From Xanthobacteraceae bacterium (GTDB lineage: Bacteria; Pseudomonadota; Alphaproteobacteria; Rhizobiales; Xanthobacteraceae), in contig JASHSY010000390.1 of the NCBI GenBank assembly GCA_030040825.1, forward strand, positions 1 to 5,286: a DNA stretch of 5,286 nucleotides, read 5' to 3'. Shown here one piece after another: positions 1 to 5,286 of this stretch. The translations under genes and the position numbers were made by a program. Position 1 is the first letter of the stretch. Each line of letters begins with the position of its first letter. The notes below the pieces were generated by a model. It did no database searches, had not been told where the DNA came from, and saw nothing but the letters and a program-made list of their open reading frames with translations.

Positions 1-855
1 CCGAAGCGGGTCGGCCCGTTCGCGGTGCCGAAGGCGATGTCGTCCACCGCGTCCGCCACGCTCTCGACCTGGTTCAAGATCAAAGGGCTGTCGTATTCGA
101 TCTCGTCGGCCTGCGCGACCTCCAACCATTGCATCGGCAACGCCTACGAGCTGATCCAGTACGGCAAGCAGGACATGGTGTTTGCCGGCGGCTGTGAGGA
201 ACTCGATTGGACGCTTACGGTGCTGTTCGACGGGATGGGCGCCTTGTCCTCGAAATTCAATGACACGCCGGCCAAGGCCTCGCGTGCCTACGACGCCGAT
301 CGCGACGGTTTCGTCATCTCGGCGGGCGCCGGCGTGCTGGTGCTCGAAGAGCTGGAGCACGCGAAAGCGCGCGGTGGCCGCATCTACGCCGAAGTCGCCG
401 GTTATGGCGCGACGTCGGACGGTGTCGACATGGTCGCGCCGTCGGGCGAGGGCGCGGCGCGCTGCATGCGCATGGCGCTCAAGGACGTCAAGCAGACGGT
501 CGACTACATCAATCCGCACGCCACCTCGACGCCGATCGGCGACCTCAAAGAAATGGAGGCGATCCGCGAAGTATTCGGCTCAGGCGACAAATGCCCGCCG
601 ATCTCCGCCACCAAGTCGCTGACCGGCCATTCGCAGGGTGCCACGGGGGTGCACGAAGCGATCTATTCGCTGTTGATGATGAATAACGGTTTCATTTGCG
701 AGAGTGCCAACATCGAGAATCTCGATCCCGCCTTCGCCGATATGCCGATTGTGCGCGAGCGCCGCGACGGCGTGACGCTCGATTGCGTGCTGTCCAACTC
801 CTTCGGTTTCGGTGGCACCAACGCCTCCATCGTCTTTAAGCGGCTGGATGCCTGA
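1..855 (+). CDS. fabB: 3-oxoacyl-[ACP] synthase I (FabB), 5'-truncated by window edge
   Basis: Cytoplasmic beta-ketoacyl-ACP synthase I. It condenses malonyl-ACP with an acyl-ACP and, with FabA, makes the unsaturated fatty acids of the type II pathway. The reading frame is open from base 1, so no start lies in the window; 284 residues remain of a family length near 405, and about 125 N-terminal residues are missing. The thiolase-fold catalytic set is visible: nucleophilic Cys in SSACATS (codon 112-114), first His in NPHATSTP (codon 517-519), Lys in SATKSLTGHS (codon 613-615), second His in TGHS (codon 628-630), and the C-terminal NSFGFGGTNAS glycine loop. The Cys-to-first-His spacing of 135 residues matches E. 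coli FabB (C163/H298). The segments GKQD-VFAGG-EEL and MVAPSGEGA favour FabB over FabF. The first His is followed by Ala instead of the usual Gly. The stop lies 3 bases before fabI, indicating one operon; fabA is expected upstream but is not seen. Confidence 0.96.
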   Translation, partial: PKRVGPFAVPKAMSSTASATLSTWFKIKGLSYSISSACATSNHCIGNAYELIQYGKQDMVFAGGCEELDWTLTVLFDGMGALSSKFNDTPAKASRAYDADRDGFVISAGAGVLVLEELEHAKARGGRIYAEVAGYGATSDGVDMVAPSGEGAARCMRMALKDVKQTVDYINPHATSTPIGDLKEMEAIREVFGSGDKCPPISATKSLTGHSQGATGVHEAIYSLLMMNNGFICESANIENLDPAFADMPIVRERRDGVTLDCVLSNSFGFGGTNASIVFKRLDA

Positions 856-858
856 CGC

Positions 859-1686
859 ATGCCCGACTTGATGCAGGGCAAGCGCGGCCTGGTCATGGGG
901 GTCGCCAACGACCACTCCATCGCCTGGGGGATTGCAAAGACGCTCGCGGCGCACGGCGCCGAGCTCGCTTTTACCTATCAAGGCGACGCGCTCGGCAAGC
1001 GGGTGAAACCGCTGGCGGCTTCCGTCAATGCCGATCTGGTAATGCCTTGCGACGTTGAAGATATCGCTTCGGTCGATGCCATTTTCGACAACATCAAGCG
1101 AATGTGGGGCAGGCTCGATTTTTTGCTCCATGCCGTCGCCTTTTCCGACAAGACTCAGCTGACCGGCCGCTTCGCCGATACGACGCGCGAGAATTTTCTG
1201 CGCACCATGCTGATTTCTTGCTTTTCCTTCGTCGAGGCAGCCAAGCGCGCGGCCGCGCTGATGCCCGCCGGCGGCGCCATGCTCACGCTCACCTATAACG
1301 GCGGCGACCGCGCGATGCCGAACTACAACGCCATGGGGCCGGCCAAGGCGGCGCTGGAAGCCTCAGTGCGCTATCTCGCCGTCGACTTCGGGCCGCAAAG
1401 CATCCGCGTCAACGCCATCTCGTCCGGGCCGATCCGCACGCTCGCCGGCGCCGGTATCGGCGACGCGCGCTACATGTTTGCTTTTCAGCAGCGGCATTCG
1501 CCGTTGCATCGCGGCGTGACGCTTGAAGAACTCGGCGGCGCCGGTCTCTATCTTCTCTCCGACCTCTCGACCGGCGTCACCGGCGAAATCCATTTCGTCG
1601 ATTCCGGCTACAACGCCATCGCCATGCCGCATCCGGACGCGCTGCGCGCCGATCGGGCGGGAGGCGGCGACGATTCGGCGACGTAG
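859..1686 (+). CDS. fabI: Enoyl-[ACP] reductase, NADH-type (FabI)
   Basis: Cytoplasmic enoyl-ACP reductase of the short-chain dehydrogenase superfamily; it performs the last reduction of each fatty-acid elongation cycle. The protein has 275 residues against 262 in E. coli FabI. The N-terminal dinucleotide motif is GVANDHSIAWGIA (about 14-26). The FabI catalytic set falls on E. coli numbering: Tyr146 in LTLTY, and Tyr156 and Lys163 in NYNAMGPAK (Y-x6-K). RVNAISSGPIRTLA (183-196) and the VTGEIHFVDSGY strand (240-251) are also typical. About 20 extra, partly acidic residues follow the normal C terminus. The ATG at 859 fits the family N terminus (…GKRGLVMGVA); only a weak GGA (846-848) precedes it, so translation is probably coupled to fabB, which ends 3 bases upstream. 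Two inhibitor-pocket positions differ from E. coli: Ala94 aligns with Gly93, and Ala203 with Phe203. Catalytic residues are intact, so an active enzyme is expected. Rhizobia often carry two FabI paralogues; which one this is cannot be told here. Confidence 0.96.
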   Translation: MPDLMQGKRGLVMGVANDHSIAWGIAKTLAAHGAELAFTYQGDALGKRVKPLAASVNADLVMPCDVEDIASVDAIFDNIKRMWGRLDFLLHAVAFSDKTQLTGRFADTTRENFLRTMLISCFSFVEAAKRAAALMPAGGAMLTLTYNGGDRAMPNYNAMGPAKAALEASVRYLAVDFGPQSIRVNAISSGPIRTLAGAGIGDARYMFAFQQRHSPLHRGVTLEELGGAGLYLLSDLSTGVTGEIHFVDSGYNAIAMPHPDALRADRAGGGDDSAT

Positions 1687-1697
1687 GCGGAGCAAAT

Positions 1698-2732
1698 TTA
1701 CAGCTTCGCCAGATGCGGCATCACCTCGGTCTTGAATAATTCAAGCGACCGCAGCGCGTCGGCAAGCGGCATGTTGCCGAAGAAGACGTAGCTCAGCAGA
1801 TAATTGACCCCGAGTTCCTTCATCTGCCGCTCGATCTCGTCGCGCACCTGGTCCGGCGTGCCGGCAATCGCGGTGCCGTTTGCCACCCAGGCTTCGAAAT
1901 CGGCGCCGAACGGCAAATTCAGGCCGGGCGTGTTGCCAAGTTTGTCGCGCAGCCAGGTCAGGTGCGCGACGTGGCGGTCGAGCGCCGGCTTGCCGAAACG
2001 TCGCGCCTCCGCCTCGCTCTCCGCCACCATGATGAGCCGCTGAATGCCGATCGCCGCGCCGCCGGGAAACTCAGGCTTGGGCTGTGCGGGGCCGCCGCGC
2101 TTGCCGAGCGCGGCTTTGTAGGCGTCGATCGCGACCTTCGCCATTTTCACCGGCCCGAGCGTCACGAAATGCGTACCGTTCTCGCCCGCCCAAGTCGCGC
2201 CTTCGGCATTCGTGGAGGCGTACCAGAACGGCGGATGTGGCTGCTGTAACGGGCGCAGTGCGATCGGCACGTTGTCGTAATTGAAGTGTTCGCTCTTGTA
2301 GGTCAGCCAATCGGTCGACAACCCGGCGCGGACGCATTTGAATGCGTCGACGAAGATTTCGCGAGAATAGTCGAACGAGACTTTGTGGAAGCGAAGCTCG
2401 TGCGGAGACACGCCGCGGCCGACGCCGACCTCGAGCCGGCCGTGGCTGAGGTGGTCGAGCATGGCAATCTCTTCAATCACCCGCAGCGGCGTATAAACCG
2501 GCAGCAGATAGACCAGCGGACCAAGGCGCATGGTCTTGGTGGCGCGCGCCAGCGCGCCGAGAAAAACGCCTGGCACCGGAACGAGGCACAGCGGTGTAGC
2601 GTGGTGCTCGGCGAGGTGGAAGCAATAGATGCCGGCCGCTTCGGCGGCTTGGGCAAATTGCAGCCGTTCGTCGTAGAGTTGCGCCAACGGCCGTTCGCCG
2701 TATTCGATATGGTCGAATAGCCCGACTTTCAT
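1698..2732 (-). CDS. LLM-class flavin-dependent oxidoreductase (bacterial luciferase-like monooxygenase)
   Basis: A 344-residue TIM-barrel protein of the luciferase-like monooxygenase family, which uses reduced flavin (FMNH2 or F420H2 depending on subgroup) to oxidise or oxygenate small molecules; the substrate here is unknown. Visible family marks are the N-terminal strand KVGLFDHIEYG, the AEHHATP motif with His43-His44 (the site of the essential LuxA His44), the MRLGPLVYLLPVYTPLRVIEE strand-helix region (68-88), LDHLSHGRLEVGVGRG (92-107), an APR-like PFWYAST segment (168-173), and a C-terminal GTPDQVRDEI helix (291-300) typical of the family. The ATG has a good SD on the minus strand (AAGAGGTA, 2735-2742), although spacing to the start is short. 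It stands alone: it converges on fabI with 11 bases between stops and is divergent from the ABC genes. Full length, with no sign of decay. It resembles the alkanal-monooxygenase-like group, but that does not establish light emission or a substrate. Confidence 0.92.
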   Translation of the reverse strand: MKVGLFDHIEYGERPLAQLYDERLQFAQAAEAAGIYCFHLAEHHATPLCLVPVPGVFLGALARATKTMRLGPLVYLLPVYTPLRVIEEIAMLDHLSHGRLEVGVGRGVSPHELRFHKVSFDYSREIFVDAFKCVRAGLSTDWLTYKSEHFNYDNVPIALRPLQQPHPPFWYASTNAEGATWAGENGTHFVTLGPVKMAKVAIDAYKAALGKRGGPAQPKPEFPGGAAIGIQRLIMVAESEAEARRFGKPALDRHVAHLTWLRDKLGNTPGLNLPFGADFEAWVANGTAIAGTPDQVRDEIERQMKELGVNYLLSYVFFGNMPLADALRSLELFKTEVMPHLAKL

Positions 2733-2788
2733 GCTACCTCTTTGCTGGCGTTTGCAGAAAAGCGCTGCATACGAATTGTCGATTCCCG

Positions 2789-2814
2789 TTCCTTCCCCCG
2801 CAAGGGGGAGGGGA
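2789..2814. repeat. Strong palindromic hairpin with GCAA loop (probable dispersed intergenic repeat)
   Basis: Six perfect pairs (2794-2799 TCCCCC with 2804-2809 GGGGGA) enclose the tetraloop GCAA, a GNRA loop. The stem can extend outwards to 2789/2814 with two more G-C pairs, one A-T pair and two G-T wobbles, giving 11 paired positions. It lies between two divergent genes, so it is not at the 3' end of either, and no T-run follows on either strand. It therefore does not look like a terminator. C/G-block palindromes of this appearance occur in many copies between genes in rhizobial genomes, so a REP-like repeat is the likely identity; that is inferred from appearance, as copy number cannot be seen here. 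Confidence 0.6.
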
Positions 2815-2916
2815 CACGTTGTGCGGTGCTTGCGAATTTAAATCCAACTTCCGCCTTTCTCCCGCGGGCTTCGCCACTTGCCTCGGTCGGCGGCACACGC
2901 CACATCTGCGCGGATC

Positions 2917-3672
2917 ATGCCCACCGCACCTGCCATCAAAGTCGAACGGCTCGTCAAAATCTACAGGCAGATGCCGGCGGTTGACGGCATTTCGTTTGCC
3001 ATCGCACCCGGTTCAATCACCGGACTGCTTGGCGGCAACGGCGCCGGCAAGACCACGACGATCGCGATGATCATGGGGCTGTTGATGCCCACTTCCGGCA
3101 CCGTCACCGTCTTGGGCGCGGAGATGCCGAGGCAGCGTTATCGCGTGCTGCAGCGGATGAACTTCGAAAGCCCGTATGTCGACATGCCGATGCGCCTCAC
3201 TATCCGGCAGAATCTCACCGTGTTCGGCATGCTCTATGGCGTCCCCGACGTCCGCGGCCGGATCGCCGAGCTTGCCGAGACACTGGATTTGACCGATCTG
3301 CTTGACCGGCCGACCGGCAAGCTGTCGGCCGGACAGAAAACGCGCGTCGCACTCGCCAAATCCCTGATCAACAGCCCTGAGCTACTGCTGCTCGACGAGC
3401 CGACCGCGTCGCTTGATCCCGACACCGCCGATTGGGTGCGCGCGCGCCTGGAACGCTATTGCCGCGAGCGGGGCGCCACCATGCTGCTTGCCTCGCACAA
3501 TATGACCGAGGTGGAGCGGCTCTGTGCGCGCGTCATCATCATGAAGCGGGGGCGCATCGAAGACGATGACACGCCGGGGGCGCTTCTCGCCCGCTACAGC
3601 CGCCGCACGCTGGAGGAAGTGTTCCTCGACGTCGCACGCGGGCGCGACGAGGCGCGTGAGGCCGCACAATGA
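2917..3672 (+). CDS. ABC-2 type exporter, ATP-binding protein
   Basis: Cytoplasmic ATPase subunit (251 residues) that should power the permease encoded directly downstream. Domain order is typical of the DrrA/NodI/CcmA-like (COG1131) group: Walker A GGNGAGKT (39-46), a Q-loop region at 82-89, signature LSAGQ (137-141), Walker B LLLLDEP (156-162), D-loop SLD (165-167), H-loop His194 in ASHNM, and a short C-terminal tail with the LEEVFLDVAR segment usual in this group. Two departures are seen: Glu84 sits where the Q-loop Gln is expected (NFESPYVD), and the signature has Ala for the second-position Gly of LSGGQ. The catalytic Glu161 and His194 are present. The frame extends upstream to a TTG at 2878, but the ATG at 2917 gives the normal family N terminus and the extra residues come from the repeat-like intergenic DNA. 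The SD before 2917 is weak. Its stop overlaps the permease start (ATGA, 3669-3672). Substrate unknown. Confidence 0.93.
   Translation: MPTAPAIKVERLVKIYRQMPAVDGISFAIAPGSITGLLGGNGAGKTTTIAMIMGLLMPTSGTVTVLGAEMPRQRYRVLQRMNFESPYVDMPMRLTIRQNLTVFGMLYGVPDVRGRIAELAETLDLTDLLDRPTGKLSAGQKTRVALAKSLINSPELLLLDEPTASLDPDTADWVRARLERYCRERGATMLLASHNMTEVERLCARVIIMKRGRIEDDDTPGALLARYSRRTLEEVFLDVARGRDEAREAAQ
3658..3672 (+). promoter_or_regulatory. SD and ATGA stop/start overlap coupling ATPase and permease
   Basis: GAGG (3658-3661) lies 7 bases before the permease ATG (3669-3671), and the TGA of the ATPase gene (3670-3672) shares two bases with that ATG. This arrangement normally gives translational coupling and near-equal output of the two subunits, and it fixes the permease start. 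Confidence 0.75.
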
Positions 3673-4490
3673 GTACACGCACGGAAAACGCGATTGCGTT
3701 CTCGCCGCGGCGGGTCGCGGCGATGATCCTCCGCTACTGGTATTTGTTGCGTTCGTCGTGGCCGCGGCTGCTCGATCTCATCTACTGGCCACTGGTGCAG
3801 ATGATCACCTGGGGCTTCATTCAGGTCTACGTGATGCAGAATGCCGGCTTCTTCGCTCGCGCCGGCGGCACGCTGATCGGCGCCTTGCTGCTGTGGGACA
3901 TTCTGTTCCGCGGCCAGCTCGGATTTTCGATCGCGTTTCTGGAGGAGATGTGGTCGCGCAACATCGGCAACCTAATGATGTCGCCGCTGCGGCCATTCGA
4001 ATTTATCGCCGCGCTGATGGTGATGAGCGTGGTGCGGCTTGCGGTCGGCGCCGTGCCGGTCTCGCTGCTGGCGATCGCGTTCTTTGGCTTTAACCTCTAC
4101 GGGCTCGGTCTGGCTTTGGTGGCATTTTTCTTCACCTTGATCGTGACGAGCTGGGCGGTGGGAATTTTCGTATCCGGTCTGGTGTTGCGCAATGGCCTCG
4201 GCGCGGAGAATTTCGCCTGGTCGATCATGTTCGTGTTCATGCCGCTTGCGTGCGTCTACTATCCGGTCGCAACCCTTCCTGCGTGGTTGCAGCCGGCGGC
4301 ATGGATCCTGCCGCCCACTTACGTGTTCGAAGGCATGCGCGCGTTGCTGATCGACCACACCTTCCGCGCCGATCTGATGCTGGAAGCTTTGGGGCTCAAC
4401 TTAGTGTTGTTTGCCGTCGGCGTGTTCGGCTTTCTGGCGTTGCTGAAAAGCGCCCGCCGACACGGCTCGCTGATGCAGACTGGCGAGTAG
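3669..4490 (+). CDS. ABC-2 type exporter, permease protein
   Basis: Inner-membrane subunit of 273 residues that forms the channel for the ATPase encoded just upstream (genes overlap by 4 bases). A short, basic, presumably cytoplasmic N terminus (1-34) is followed by six hydrophobic segments at about 35-56, 67-90, 111-139, 143-172, 184-203 and 239-259. A basic tail (KSARRHGS) follows, consistent with both ends inside. The segment after helix 2 (FLEEMWSRNIGNLMMSPLRPFEF, 90-112) matches the amphipathic coupling region of ABC-2 permeases. The loop PAWLQPAAWILPPTYVFEGMR (204-224) is the conserved re-entrant motif before the last helix. This is the COG0842 / ABC2_membrane type, as in NodJ and DrrB, which export lipo-oligosaccharides or drugs. 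No substrate can be assigned, because neither neighbour is a biosynthetic partner. Length is normal for the family and no damage is visible. Confidence 0.93.
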   Translation: MSTRTENAIAFSPRRVAAMILRYWYLLRSSWPRLLDLIYWPLVQMITWGFIQVYVMQNAGFFARAGGTLIGALLLWDILFRGQLGFSIAFLEEMWSRNIGNLMMSPLRPFEFIAALMVMSVVRLAVGAVPVSLLAIAFFGFNLYGLGLALVAFFFTLIVTSWAVGIFVSGLVLRNGLGAENFAWSIMFVFMPLACVYYPVATLPAWLQPAAWILPPTYVFEGMRALLIDHTFRADLMLEALGLNLVLFAVGVFGFLALLKSARRHGSLMQTGE

Positions 4491-4521
4491 CCGGCGGCTA
4501 ATCGGCGCGTTTGGCTTGAAA

Positions 4522-4552
4522 ACATTGGGGAAAACAGCGTGCGTCCCCATGT
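4522..4552 (+). repeat. Bulged inverted repeat in the phaZ leader
   Basis: TGGGG (4526-4530) pairs with CCCCA (4545-4549). After a single bulged T (4525), ACA (4522-4524) pairs with TGT (4550-4552), giving an 8-bp stem over a 14-base loop. It ends 7 bases before the AAGGAG sequence at 4560. It could be a weak terminator of the exporter operon, an operator, or chance; there is no T-run after it. Nothing in the sequence decides between these. Confidence 0.3.
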
Positions 4553-4559
4553 AACGAAT

Positions 4560-4592
4560 AAGGAGAAAATTGCTTTTATGATGCGGGCATGA
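4560..4592 (+). promoter_or_regulatory. AAGGAG SD followed by possible four-codon leader ORF
   Basis: AAGGAG (4560-4565) is the best SD-like sequence in this gap, but no phaZ-frame start lies at the usual distance. Twelve bases later a tiny ORF begins at 4578 (ATG ATG CGG GCA TGA). Its TGA (4590-4592) overlaps the first phaZ-frame ATG at 4589 as ATGA. The arrangement resembles a coupled leader peptide, but the 12-base spacing is long and the ORF is too short to judge by coding content. It may be a mere coincidence. Confidence 0.25.
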
Positions 4593-4642
4593 CATATCAG
4601 AAACCAATTGCTGCATTGCAGCAGGCCGGTCAGGAACCATCG

Positions 4643-5286
4643 ATGGCCATTGGGGAATTTGGCGGCGCGCCTGCCTTACCGGCCGGTCTTTTGGTTTCAA
4701 CGCCGCTTTATGGCCTCTACGAAATGGGGCATGCGGCGCTCGGTCCGTCGCGCGTTTTGGCCGACGTCACGCGGCTTGCCTTTAAAAATCCGCTTAATCC
4801 ATTTTATCACACCACCTTCGGCAAATCGATTGCCGCCGCCGCCGAAGTATTCGAGCGCTCGACGCGCCGCTATGACCGTCCCGAATGGCGCATCGCCTCA
4901 ACGCTTGTCGGCGGCGAGCGCGTGCCGGTGAACATCAAGTGTATTTGGGAGCACCCATTCTGCCGCCTGTTGCATTTCGAGCGCGTATTTGAGCACCAGC
5001 CGCGCCGGCCGCACCCGCGGCTTTTGATCGTTGCGCCGATGTCCGGGCATTTCGCGACGCTGTTGCGCGGCACCGTCGAAGCGTTTTTGCCGAACCACGA
5101 GGTCTACATCACCGAATGGAGCGACGCGCGCACCGTGCCGCTGTCGGAAGGGCCGTTCGACCTCGACGACTATATCGATTACGTCATTTCAATTCTGCAC
5201 GTGCTCGGTGGTGAGACTCACGTGGTCGCGGTTTGCCAGCCGGCAGTGCCGGTGATGGCGGCAGCCGCACTGATGGACGCCGACGA
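4643..5286 (+). CDS. phaZ: Intracellular polyhydroxyalkanoate depolymerase (PhaZ), 3'-truncated by window edge
   Basis: Intracellular depolymerase of native PHA/PHB granules, releasing hydroxyacyl units for reuse as carbon and energy. The frame stays open to the right edge; 214 complete codons are present of a family length around 400-420. Conserved segments in order: TPLYGLYEMGHAALGPSR (20-37), FKNPLNPF (47-54), FERSTRRY (70-77), PFCRLLHFER (105-114), LLIVAPMSGHFATLLRGTVE (127-146), HEVYITEWSDAR (152-163), PLSEGPFDLDDYIDYV (166-181) and AVCQPAVPV (196-204). In the last, Cys198 replaces the Ser of a lipase box, as in Cupriavidus necator PhaZ1 (C183). The partner Asp and His lie beyond the window. 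The start at 4643 is chosen because AGGA (4632-4635) sits 7 bases upstream and the Bradyrhizobium-like N terminus seems to begin there. The alternative ATG at 4589 would add 18 residues whose codons are richer in A/T at third positions than the rest of the gene, and no SD is at normal distance from it. Confidence 0.92.
   Translation, partial: MAIGEFGGAPALPAGLLVSTPLYGLYEMGHAALGPSRVLADVTRLAFKNPLNPFYHTTFGKSIAAAAEVFERSTRRYDRPEWRIASTLVGGERVPVNIKCIWEHPFCRLLHFERVFEHQPRRPHPRLLIVAPMSGHFATLLRGTVEAFLPNHEVYITEWSDARTVPLSEGPFDLDDYIDYVISILHVLGGETHVVAVCQPAVPVMAAAALMDAD

Noticed and set aside
580..1131. 183-codon minus-strand ORF opposite the fabB-fabI junction
   Set aside because: It lies antisense to two strongly recognised genes and across their junction; the translation shows no known fold, and long antisense frames are expected in GC-rich codon-biased DNA.
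2286..2720. 144-codon plus-strand ORF opposite the flavin monooxygenase
   Set aside because: It is the antisense image of a conserved family protein and has no recognisable domain.
2789..2814. The GCAA-loop hairpin as a Rho-independent terminator
   Set aside because: It lies upstream of the starts of both flanking genes and is not followed by a T-run on either strand.
2878..2916. TTG-started 13-residue N-terminal extension of the ABC ATPase
   Set aside because: There is no good SD, it lies in repeat-like DNA, and the family N terminus begins at the ATG at 2917.
3566..4093. 175-codon ORF overlapping both exporter genes in another frame
   Set aside because: It crosses the ATPase/permease junction and gives an Arg/Ala-rich low-complexity product typical of a shifted GC-rich frame.
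3972..4358. 128-codon minus-strand ORF inside the permease gene
   Set aside because: Its His/Arg/Glu-rich composition is what results from reading a hydrophobic membrane gene in antisense; there is no domain.
4488..4500. TAGCC-GGC-GGCTA hairpin at the permease stop as a terminator
   Set aside because: The stem has only 5 bp with a 3-base loop and includes the stop codon; no T-run follows.
1..5286. A novel defence, mobile or biosynthetic system
   Set aside because: All long conserved frames belong to known families in plausible housekeeping or transport roles. No integrase, transposase, direct-repeat array, toxin-antitoxin pair or tRNA-like structure was seen.

Overview
The window is GC-rich, gene-dense chromosomal DNA. 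Codon use and gene content suggest an alphaproteobacterium, most likely of the Rhizobiales (Bradyrhizobium / Rhodopseudomonas / Pseudolabrys-like). The pointers are a fabB-fabI pair with rhizobial-type sequence features, an intracellular-type polyhydroxyalkanoate (PHA) depolymerase, and a C/G-block palindrome of a kind common between rhizobial genes. Genus and species cannot be fixed from this sequence alone.

Layout. (1) 1-855, + strand: the C-terminal two thirds of fabB, cut by the left edge. (2) 859-1686, + strand: complete fabI, 3 bases after fabB and surely cotranscribed with it; fabA would be expected just outside the window on the left. (3) 1698-2732, - strand: a luciferase-like flavin-dependent monooxygenase, converging on fabI with only 11 bases between the stop codons. 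(4) 2733-2916: a 184-base divergent intergenic region with a strong GNRA-loop hairpin, probably a dispersed palindromic repeat. (5) 2917-3672 and 3669-4490, + strand: ATPase and permease of an ABC-2 type exporter, overlapping by ATGA. (6) 4491-4642: a 152-base leader region with a bulged inverted repeat, a well-formed Shine-Dalgarno (SD) sequence and a possible four-codon mini-ORF. (7) 4643-5286, + strand: the N-terminal half of an intracellular PHA depolymerase (phaZ), cut by the right edge.

How the genes relate. fabB and fabI act in anaerobic-type (FabA/FabB) unsaturated fatty acid synthesis and in the elongation cycle: FabB condenses, FabI reduces the enoyl-ACP. The ABC pair is a self-contained half-transporter set (ATPase plus six-helix permease) of unknown substrate. 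phaZ mobilises stored polyester. The link between lipid synthesis and PHA turnover is thematic only; the transcription units are separate.

Nothing here looks like a new defence, mobile or biosynthetic system, and I see no RNA genes, CRISPR, insertion sequence or phage remnant. The points worth a second look are residue-level departures in FabI (two positions linked to triclosan sensitivity), FabB (HAT in place of HGT at a catalytic histidine) and the ABC ATPase (Q-loop Gln apparently replaced), the palindromic element, and the unclear translation start of phaZ.
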